Below, piece after piece: positions 60,901 to 64,000 of a DNA stretch of 64,000 nucleotides. The DNA is from Struthio camelus. Its lineage: Eukaryota > Chordata > Aves > Struthioniformes > Struthionidae. The position numbers and the translations under genes were made by a program. Position 1 is the stretch's first letter, and each line of letters opens with the position of its first letter. The notes beneath the pieces are model-generated. The model was not told where the DNA came from. It made no database searches and saw only the letters and a list, made by a program, of their open reading frames with translations. The stretch covers positions 80,846,641-80,910,640 of the forward strand of contig NC_090946.1 in the NCBI RefSeq assembly GCF_040807025.1, in the 5' to 3' direction.

Positions 60901-61891
60901 AAACAACTAAGCAAGCAAAAGCTGCCAAGTCAGACTTTTGCTTAGAAGAGTTAAAGGTGTGTTCCTTTTGCTTTTAGTGTTTTTGAGCTACAGTAAAGTA
61001 CACTTGCCCAAAAATTCCTAAAATCCAAACTGGGGACTGATTCTGCCACTCAAAGTTCCTGAAAGTTGTGCTTGCTTGGCACGCTGATAGACCTAAAGTC
61101 AGGAAACAAATATCAAGTTTGGGCCAAGTACCTTAACTGGAAAAGAGCTGTGCTTAGAATAGGAAGGAGAAAAGATGATTCTCGGAGTACTGGCAGGAAG
61201 GTTTTCTAGGAAGGTTTTCCTCTTCTTCCCTACCCCTTGCTTTGCCTGGACTGGTTTTGTTTGGTTCTTTTGTTCTTGCTCTGGTCTGCTTTTTTCAGAA
61301 GTCCCGGATAGAACAGGAAAAGGTGGCTCTGAGTACTTAGAAGGTAGAACTCCACATTACATGATAACGAGGGGGAGTGTATGTGTGTTCTGTCAAGTCC
61401 CTTCCTTCTCCCATGTCAAGGAAGTGCTATGCTGACAGGGTCTCTTGCCGAAGGCCTGATCCCAAAGACACGTAGACAAGTGCGAGGCTGCTGTTCTCGG
61501 TTTTATAGGGGGATCTGGTGGTCCACATCTCTAAAGAAGTATCTCTGGGATCAGTGGGCTTGTGGATCCTGTTGTGAACTAGACCTGTCCCTAGGTGATA
61601 TATGCTATAAGCAGTTCTCACTTGCCACAAGACTAACGTGTCGCCTACCGTCATTTGCCTCACATTTTACTCACAATTCAGCTTTCGAAGAATACTAAAG
61701 CAGATGCAATGGTCAAGGATCTCTATGTTGAGAATGCACAACTGCTGAAGGCTTTGGAGATGACAGAACAGCGGCAGAAAACTGCTGAAAAGAAAAACTA
61801 TTTATTAGAAGAAAAGATTGCTAACCTCAATAAAATAGTAAAGAACCTGGCATCCCCCTCTTTTAATTCAGCATCTGAGTTAAGGTCATAG
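9791..61891 (+). CDS. NIN: NIN, ninein (complete coding region, 29 coding exons)
   Basis: Ninein anchors microtubule minus ends at the subdistal appendages of the mother centriole, links to gamma-tubulin and dynein/dynactin, and is relocated during epithelial and neuronal differentiation. Twenty-nine exons (listed separately) join with GT-AG borders and no frame break into 6375 nt, 2124 residues plus stop; human isoforms are about 2050-2130. Seen: EF-hand-like units at about 8-77, 182-252 and 317-352, a GLFKNGKS motif at 245-252, then coiled coil from about 373 to the end with many EE/QLE/KLE heptads. Similarity to ninein continues to the C-terminal KADAMVKDLYVENAQLL block, which excludes NINL. 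The start is MDEAEQDQYEARLKELF, matching human MDEVEQDQHEARLKELF. The first introns are GC-rich and the later ones AT-rich. An alternative terminal exon is at 58321. Confidence 0.97.
9974..13622 (+). other. NIN: NIN intron 2
   Basis: GC-rich 3.6-kb intron. It holds a circularly permuted inverted duplication at 12222-12297, CCCT runs near 11000, and poly-G at about 12419-12434. No further exon was recognised. Confidence 0.8.
12222..12297. repeat. Interleaved inverted repeats (A-B-A'-B' order)
   Basis: Segment A, TTTAATTGCTC (12222-12232), is reverse-complemented at 12271-12281. Segment B, GCAAACCGCCACCGGCTTT (12234-12252), is reverse-complemented at 12279-12297. The right-hand copies occur in permuted order and share the bases AAA at 12279-12281. 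Confidence 0.92.
13623..13704 (+). CDS. NIN: NIN exon 3
   Basis: Residues 62-88 plus one base: VHFDQFKEALILILSRTLSN and on to FQEP, completing the second EF-hand-like helix pair. The acceptor is CACACACAG and the donor G|GTAACA. Nearly identical to human ninein here. Confidence 0.96.
13705..16598 (+). other. NIN: NIN intron 3
   Basis: GC-rich 2.9-kb intron with several long G and T homopolymers (for example near 14036-14046 and 14060-14070). No additional conserved exon, repeat family or RNA gene was recognised. Confidence 0.7.
16599..16768 (+). CDS. NIN: NIN exon 4
   Basis: Residues 89-145: linker with AQPKYVKGGKRYGRRSLPE, conserved with human, then a more variable acidic stretch (LTVLEPLGEEARP). 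Third codon positions are almost all G or C, in line with the surrounding DNA. Acceptor CTTCGCAG, donor GAG|GTGAGC. Confidence 0.95.
21030..21400. promoter_or_regulatory. CpG-island-like block inside NIN intron 4
   Basis: CpG-dense stretch flanked by less dense sequence. It holds GCCTTTGTGC (21246-21255) and its exact inverse GCACAAAGGC (21298-21307), SOX/TCF-type cores. It could be an internal promoter or enhancer. No transcription start is demonstrable from sequence. Confidence 0.35.
22189..22202. promoter_or_regulatory. X-box-like (RFX) motif
   Basis: GTTTCCATGGTAAC is a near-palindrome differing at one half-site base from the RFX X-box consensus GTNRCC-N0-3-RGYAAC. RFX factors drive ciliary and centrosomal genes. 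It lies in intron 4, where the composition shifts. Functional status is inferred. Confidence 0.4.
23860..23899 (+). CDS. NIN: NIN exon 5 (40 nt)
   Basis: Residues 146-158 plus one base: HWKTRDSEEYEAE, matching human HWKTQRSEEYEAE. The acceptor is TTTTCTCCTCAG and the donor G|GTAAGA. It isolates a short acidic linker. Confidence 0.94.
25467..25615 (-). mobile_element. CR1 LINE fragment (3' end, truncated)
   Basis: The sequence ATCACAGGTTGGCAGGGACC, then CTGGAGATCACCTAGTCCAACCC and CACCTAGAGCAGGTTGC, is the reverse complement of the well-known avian CR1 3' region. The left end (about 25467) is the element's 3' terminus. The right end is a 5' truncation, and a short internal deletion lies before CCTGTTCCAGTGC. 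It has no coding capacity. Confidence 0.93.
25760..25950 (+). CDS. NIN: NIN exon 6 (EF-hand 3 region)
   Basis: Residues 159-222: QLRFWNPDDL, then DWVEEKLQEVCEHLGVARDG and KKLVSICEQYGLQNVDGE. The helix-loop-helix at about 182-217 corresponds to the third EF-hand of human ninein. Acceptor CTGTTTCAG, donor GAG|GTGAGC. Confidence 0.96.
27196..27342 (+). CDS. NIN: NIN exon 7 (EF-hand 4 and P-loop-like motif)
   Basis: Residues 223-271: VLEEVFHNLEQDGTMSIEDF forms an EF-hand. GLFKNGKS at 245-252 fits the G-x4-G-K-S pattern listed as a putative GTP-binding site in human ninein. SLTPSASTPYRQLKRHLSMQ follows. Symmetric exon, phase 0-0. Acceptor TGCTTGCAG, donor CAG|GTGAGG. Confidence 0.96.
28913..29080 (+). 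CDS. NIN: NIN exon 8
   Basis: Residues 272-327: SFDESGRRTT, then MTSTIGFRVFSSLDDGMGYA and LDTWHEEGIENSHEILK. Highly conserved with human; it leads into the fifth EF-hand. Phase 0-0. Confidence 0.96.
29221..29241. repeat. 10-bp palindrome with one-base centre
   Basis: TCATTTCCGT-T-ACGGAAATGA in NIN intron 8. Perfect arms with a single central base; the GGAA/TTCC cores resemble paired ETS or STAT-like half-sites. Confidence 0.6.
30371..30507 (+). CDS. NIN: NIN exon 9 (EF-hand 5)
   Basis: Residues 328-372 plus two bases. DFSLDGKVNLTE (330-341) is the most canonical EF-hand loop in the protein: D at position 1, S at 3, D at 5, G at 6 and E at 12. Acceptor TGTTTTACAG, donor CT|GTAAGT. Confidence 0.96.
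32125..32265 (+). CDS. NIN: NIN exon 10 (start of coiled coil)
   Basis: Residues 373-419 plus two bases: ERVDQVAREKEKLRSDLEKA, then KLKSLMASEVDDHHAAIERR, the beginning of the long coiled coil; almost identical to human. Acceptor TTACTGTAG, donor AG|GTACGG. Confidence 0.95.
32962..33136 (+). CDS. NIN: NIN exon 11
   Basis: Residues 420-478: KLDEEYKERIVTLKNELRKE, then REQILQQANKQRLELEQEIE. Strong heptad pattern with charged e/g positions, coiled coil. Acceptor CCTTAATAG, donor AAG|GTACCA. Confidence 0.95.
34036..34146 (+). CDS. NIN: NIN exon 12
   Basis: Residues 479-515, ENSRLESELLETGEKLAEYE and on to LENVLAEK. Coiled coil; phase 0-0. Acceptor TTTTGTTTAG, donor AAG|GTAAAT. Confidence 0.95.
34999..35088 (+). 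CDS. NIN: NIN exon 13
   Basis: Residues 516-545: FGDLDPSSAEFFLQEERLAQ and on to YELQCR. The FGDLDPSSAEFF block is identical in human ninein. Phase 0-0. Acceptor CTATTTCAG, donor CGG|GTAAGC. Confidence 0.95.
36485..36638 (+). CDS. NIN: NIN exon 14
   Basis: Residues 546-596 plus one base. ELQDQIDELQSELEEYRAQG is coiled coil; the exon then becomes a Ser/Lys-rich non-helical linker ending GIEPDQ. Acceptor TCCCTCAG, donor G|GTAAAG. Confidence 0.95.
36950..37071 (+). CDS. NIN: NIN exon 15
   Basis: Residues 597-637: GLGSEDCNPLNMSIEAEMVI, then EQMKEQHHRDVHHLKQELED. The first block is conserved word for word apart from single substitutions. Acceptor TTTTCAAAG, donor GCA|GTAAGC. Confidence 0.95.
38658..39184 (+). 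CDS. NIN: NIN exon 16
   Basis: Residues 638-812 plus two bases, entirely coiled coil (VSHYEKQLDETKIYCEKEQE; KQIIGLKNQIAELQGETAVL; HALEKEELQQELL). It ends in phase 2, matching the following 2082-nt exon and the exon after it, so the large exon can be skipped in frame. A GCATG lies at 39113-39117. Confidence 0.95.
39907..41988 (+). CDS. NIN: NIN exon 17, giant 2082-nt exon (central coiled coil)
   Basis: Residues 813-1506 plus two bases, 694 codons, phase 2-2. The first ~300 residues are strong coiled coil. A Ser/Asp/Gln-rich break at about 1112-1190 includes RRAS (1116-1119), a PKA-type site. Helical segments resume to QQKVDLL. In human ninein the matching central region (about 800-1500) carries the CEP170-binding and centrosome-related part, and the corresponding large exon is skipped in neurons (known). 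The acceptor tract TAACCATGTTTAG is poor in pyrimidines and the donor AG|GTAATG is modest. Coverage is alignable to human at both ends; the middle is divergent. Confidence 0.96.
43199..43324 (+). CDS. NIN: NIN exon 18
   Basis: Residues 1507-1548 plus two bases: CEAEKLREENAILKNEVTLL and on to LRELNGSQEEM. Leucine-zipper-like heptads; matches human YESEKLQQENSILRNEITTL. Acceptor CTGTCATAG, donor CG|GTAAGA. Confidence 0.95.
43996..44065 (+). CDS. NIN: NIN exon 19 (70 nt)
   Basis: Residues 1549-1572: QKIEAVRKEKVAVQKMVDNL then KKQ. Coiled coil; returns the frame to phase 0. Acceptor TTTTTCTTAG, donor CAG|GTATAC. Confidence 0.94.
44981..45196 (+). CDS. NIN: NIN exon 20
   Basis: Residues 1573-1644: VVDLKTRNQQLDSENIELSQ, then RNSKNQADVQDLNQQLARVL and on to EELENSKIK. 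Coiled coil, phase 0-0. Acceptor CCAATTTCAG, donor AAG|GTATAG. Confidence 0.95.
45603..45716 (+). CDS. NIN: NIN exon 21
   Basis: Residues 1645-1682: SSNMVSSLEMELSKMKVQAH and on to LKQELEKTKQ. Coiled coil, phase 0-0. Acceptor TTTTTTCCAG, donor CAG|GTATGG. Confidence 0.95.
47080..47202 (+). CDS. NIN: NIN exon 22
   Basis: Residues 1683-1723: LPRCSDLSDLQNEVSSLITR, then NEKLLKEKEALSEELNRCID. Aligns to human LHRCPDLSDFQQKISSVLSY. Phase 0-0. Acceptor TTTTCCACAG, donor AAG|GTAAGA. Confidence 0.95.
47782..47895 (+). CDS. NIN: NIN exon 23
   Basis: Residues 1724-1761: VAKVSFLENAIASLKQEQKS, then WEQQSQALKTQLTVSQEK. Phase 0-0. Acceptor CTTATTTCAG, donor AAG|GTATAG. Confidence 0.95.
48678..48824 (+). CDS. 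NIN: NIN exon 24
   Basis: Residues 1762-1810: AQSLDEILQNTNLQMSRLKA, then DLRVTQQEKETLKQEVMSLN. Near-identical to human in LQMSR-KxDLRVTQQEKE. Phase 0-0. Acceptor GTGTTACAG, donor AAG|GTAAAT. Confidence 0.96.
49951..50130 (+). CDS. NIN: NIN exon 25
   Basis: Residues 1811-1870: a Pro/Ser break (NRVLELAVPSSGLQDQQ) followed by LHWDELDELTKQEQQLLRQE coiled coil. Phase 0-0. Acceptor CTGTCTTAAG, donor AAG|GTAACT. Confidence 0.95.
50741..50890 (+). CDS. NIN: NIN exon 26
   Basis: Residues 1871-1920: IRQLESAVLSLKHQKHQSQS, then IEQEKLSLKRECEQLQKEL. Phase 0-0. Acceptor GTCTCTTTAG, donor AAG|GTTAGT. Confidence 0.95.
51458..51556 (+). CDS. NIN: NIN exon 27
   Basis: Residues 1921-1953: ISQMNSLERELETSSENEGL, then RKKQVKLDDQLME. 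Matches human QMNSLEQELETIHLENEGLK. Phase 0-0. Acceptor GTCTTTAATAG, donor GAG|GTACTT. Confidence 0.95.
51557..55267 (+). other. NIN: NIN intron 27
   Basis: AT-rich 3.7-kb intron with several GCATG motifs (for example near 51968, 52543, 52804 and 53131) but no exon, transposon or RNA gene that I recognise. Confidence 0.7.
55268..55459 (+). CDS. NIN: NIN exon 28
   Basis: Residues 1954-2017: a Ser-rich non-helical start (MLHSSASVMLSQSPHSRELQ), then MVPKEQFLQLQHQLLQAERR coiled coil to NMPQ. Matches human MVPREQFLQLQRQLLQAER. Phase 0-0. It is the last exon shared by both predicted C-termini. Donor CAG|GTAAAG. Confidence 0.96.
58321..58383 (+). CDS. NIN: NIN alternative terminal exon (short C-terminus)
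   Basis: After a pyrimidine-rich acceptor (CTTCTTTCTCTAG) a phase-0 frame reads ALLPEQRAV and on to RRIGHL, then TGA. Joined to exon 28 it gives a 2037-residue protein ending in a 20-residue tail instead of the 107 residues of exons 29-30. A human ninein isoform of about 2046 residues with a different C-terminus exists, so this is probably its counterpart. TGCATG (Rbfox-type) occurs 138 nt upstream (58178) and inside the exon (58346). Confidence 0.75.
   Translation, partial: ALLPEQRAVHADSYRRIGHL
58384..58800 (+). terminator. NIN: 3' UTR and poly(A) signal of the short NIN isoform
   Basis: AT-rich sequence after the TGA with AATAAA at 58768-58773, followed about 15-25 nt later by the U/GU-rich TGTCTCTTGTCTTACT. 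This is the arrangement of a cleavage site near 58790. No good donor precedes it, favouring a terminal rather than cassette exon. Confidence 0.6.
59265..59331. repeat. Two adjacent short hairpins in NIN intron 28
   Basis: TGCTTGAAG (59265-59273) pairs with CTTCAAGCA (59279-59287). AACATTAGCTT (59304-59314) pairs with AAGCTAATGTT (59321-59331) across a 6-nt loop. Both are perfect. Confidence 0.75.
60741..60854 (+). CDS. NIN: NIN exon 29
   Basis: Residues 2018-2055: GSHEQLLKMMEERMMDVEQK, then LRLVKRLLQDKVNQLKEQ. Aligns to human NQEQLVTVMEERMIEVEQKL. Phase 0-0. Acceptor TTGCTTTCCAG, donor CAA|GTAAGT. Confidence 0.96.
61682..61891 (+). CDS. NIN: NIN exon 30 (stop codon, long C-terminus)
   Basis: Residues 2056-2124 and TAG. 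NTKADAMVKDLYVENAQLLK, then ALEMTEQRQKTAEKKNYLLE and EKIANLNKIVKNL, are nearly identical to human ninein; a short Ser/Pro tail ends in ELRS. Acceptor CACAATTCAG. Confidence 0.97.
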   Translation, partial: LSKNTKADAMVKDLYVENAQLLKALEMTEQRQKTAEKKNYLLEEKIANLNKIVKNLASPSFNSASELRS

Positions 61892-63380
61892 CAAAGCCGT
61901 AAGTATGCCACAGTCCCATGCACTTTACTGAAATGTTAATATTTCAGCTCTTCACTGTTTTGCCTTTTTGAACTGATGGATTTTTCGTTAAAAACTCCTC
62001 CAAGGAGATGGCAGAGCTAAATCCTAAACAGGACACTGCCAATTTCTGTTTATTCCCAAACTATTTTTCTCCTAAATTTTGACTAAAACTAGTGTTCAAT
62101 ATGTATTAAAAAAAAAAAAAAAGACGGGTTAACTTATTCTGATACTTTTTTATTTTAAAATATACATTCTGAATTTACTGTACCAATCTAGATTGAAGCC
62201 AGGGTCTAAAGCAAACTTAATGAATTCAAAACTGAAAAAATATTTCTGGCTATCTAGGCTACTTCATGGTTCAAACCTAGTAATATTGATAGATCAGTCT
62301 TGAGCACTGTCAGCATAATTGTTACTGAAAGCCAGACTTCCTTGATGCTGTCCATATCCTGCAAACTAATTCTGCTTTCTCTAAAGCAATATGCTGCACC
62401 TCATGCATTAGGCTTCTGGTTCATCATGGCTGTTCCTCAGCAGAGCTCAGAAAAAGTGTTTTCTTAAAAATATGTACATAGACTACTGCCTCCAACTAAA
62501 CATGACAGCATTTCATCTGAAGAAACTTCCCAGCTGGTAAATGAAAGATTACTATTTTTTTTTTCAAGCTGCACTGCCAGACAACTTAAAACTGTAGAGG
62601 CCTTAAATTTTCTGTGTGTGGAAATAAGTTACACTAAACAATGGAAGAATCACCAAACAGAAGTGAAGACATGAGTTGTGTTTATACAACTTGTAAACTC
62701 ATTAAAGCAGTGGAGTATGTTTAATAAACAACTCACAGAAGAATGAAGAGGGAGACCTAAATGATTTCTTCAGTGGAATCCTGTCATTAGGGCTGCCAGA
62801 GCGGGACCTCTGCCGTTCATGCAGTGTTCTGTTTGACTTGAGTGATCATTTGAATAAGGCCTGTTGTTTCCAATAGATGCTAATACAGAATCTAAGTTTG
62901 TAATTAATTGTGAGGAAACACATTCAAGGTGAATATGAAAAACTCAGGGAATAACAGCCTCAACTAGTTTCCTGCACTATTACAAACATGGATATTAATG
63001 TCAGTAGATGAAAATAAACATGCGTTAGGAAAAGCAGGATAAACCAAATTGTATTTGGTTGAATATTACCTGATGATACTCCTAGACAAACACGCACTAA
63101 TGGTGTAGTCATGATGGTCAAGGAGCAGCAAGGTTTTGTAACGACAAGTAGTATCTCCTATCAGACCAATTTATGAGGCTAGGGAATACAAATTTTCTGG
63201 GAACAGCTTCAAGATTTGAGATAGGTCTGACATAAACAGCTGAATGAGAGCTTGTACGCTTGTATAACCCATTGCTGCAGTCTAAATAAAGATGCTGTCG
63301 TTCCCTATACGGGCTCCTTGCCCCTGTCAGGGCAGTAAGAGATTTTTAAACAGTGTAAATAAAACTGGTGAAAGGAGCCA
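61892..63380 (+). other. NIN: NIN 3' UTR with candidate poly(A) signals
   Basis: AT-rich, non-coding. AATAAA occurs at 62723, 63013, 63285 and 63358. Which is used cannot be told from sequence; none has a striking GU-rich element. A Pumilio-type TGTACATA is at 62473-62480. Confidence 0.55.
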
Positions 63381-64000
63381 TATTGGCCTTACTTGAAACT
63401 GGTCCTCTTTAAATATATTCTGCATAAATAGTGTATGCAGAGGAAGAGGGTAAAATGCTTTGTCTCTGAAACCACTAGTGCAAGGTGACAATTATGACAG
63501 CATTTGTAATGAGCCAGCTGCCCCCTAGAAACTGGGATAAGACTGCCTATGAGCTGTTGAGTCACCTGCAGAAAATTGGTCATTTGGTACTGATTAGTGT
63601 GTGGCTCTAGGGGATGCTATCTATGTCTAAACAGTTACCTGCTAATTGGAGGGTTAAGGGACTGAAATATACATATGGAGTATGACCTCCTCTTCTCCTT
63701 CCCCCTTCCTCTTCCCTTCCTTTATGCAAGCAATATAAGGCCTATTAAAAAAAGAATGTAAGATATATCAGGTTTTTTTCTTACACCTGCATGCAAGAAT
63801 GGAGCATAAAGACACATGTAAAAATAATTATGAAGAATCTGTGCAATTTGTTGTTGTTGAAAGGTCACAGTGAGTATACAGGAGTATATCTTTTTCAAAA
63901 AATGAAAGATTTATCAAAACAATAATGGAAAAATACCTTGGAGTAACATAATCTTTATACATTATTTCATAACTGTCTTATTCTAAATACCTGTACTGAC
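63381..64000. other. 3' flank of NIN
   Basis: AT-rich sequence with a CT-rich stretch near 63690-63722. No exon, RNA gene or transposon was recognised; the next gene lies beyond the window. Confidence 0.6.

Noticed and set aside
9791..61891. Assignment to NINL (ninein-like) with ABHD12 as neighbour
   Set aside because: Both paralogous gene pairs have similar layouts, but the coiled-coil and C-terminal exons match ninein along their full length, and the hydrolase carries ABHD12B features.

Overview
The window is vertebrate nuclear DNA, most likely from a bird. It holds spliced genes with GT-AG introns, a CR1 retrotransposon tail of the avian/reptilian type (about 25467-25615), and very GC-rich, G/C-homopolymer-rich sequence over the first ~22 kb. 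There is no sign of bacterial, viral or plasmid content.

Two protein-coding genes lie head to head. On the minus strand, from the left edge to about 4.85 kb, are the first eight coding exons of ABHD12B, an alpha/beta-hydrolase of the ABHD12 lysophospholipase-like family. They carry the start codon, one membrane segment, the HGNGG strand-turn and the GHSLG nucleophile elbow; the rest of the gene lies left of base 1. On the plus strand, from about 7.1 kb to beyond 61.9 kb, is a complete NIN (ninein) gene. Twenty-nine coding exons join without a frame break into a 2124-residue protein with N-terminal EF-hands, a GLFKNGKS P-loop-like motif and a long coiled coil. The order ABHD12B-NIN is the known vertebrate arrangement, and the C-terminal exons match ninein rather than its paralogue NINL.

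Layout: 1-4844 ABHD12B 5' half (compact GC-rich introns; intron 1 holds a 74-bp/57-bp minisatellite); 4845-7113 head-to-head promoter interval with a 69-bp GC-box minisatellite abutting the ABHD12B start codon and a 38-bp minisatellite nearer NIN; 7114-23859 the 5' NIN introns with small exons in very GC-rich DNA; at about 22.2 kb an abrupt shift to AT-rich sequence; 23860-61891 the rest of NIN, including a 2082-nt exon (39907-41988); 61892-64000 the 3' UTR and flank.

The observations most worth following are: (1) a well-supported alternative terminal exon of NIN at 58321 that replaces the last 107 residues with a 20-residue tail and has its own poly(A) signal; (2) the giant symmetric exon with a weak acceptor and nearby GCATG motifs, built like a regulated cassette; (3) the ABHD12B promoter minisatellite, whose 69-bp unit keeps an upstream reading frame open; (4) an overlapping out-of-frame ATG five bases before the NIN start; (5) a circularly permuted inverted duplication in intron 2; and (6) an X-box-like RFX motif at the composition boundary. 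I did not find a wholly novel biological system.
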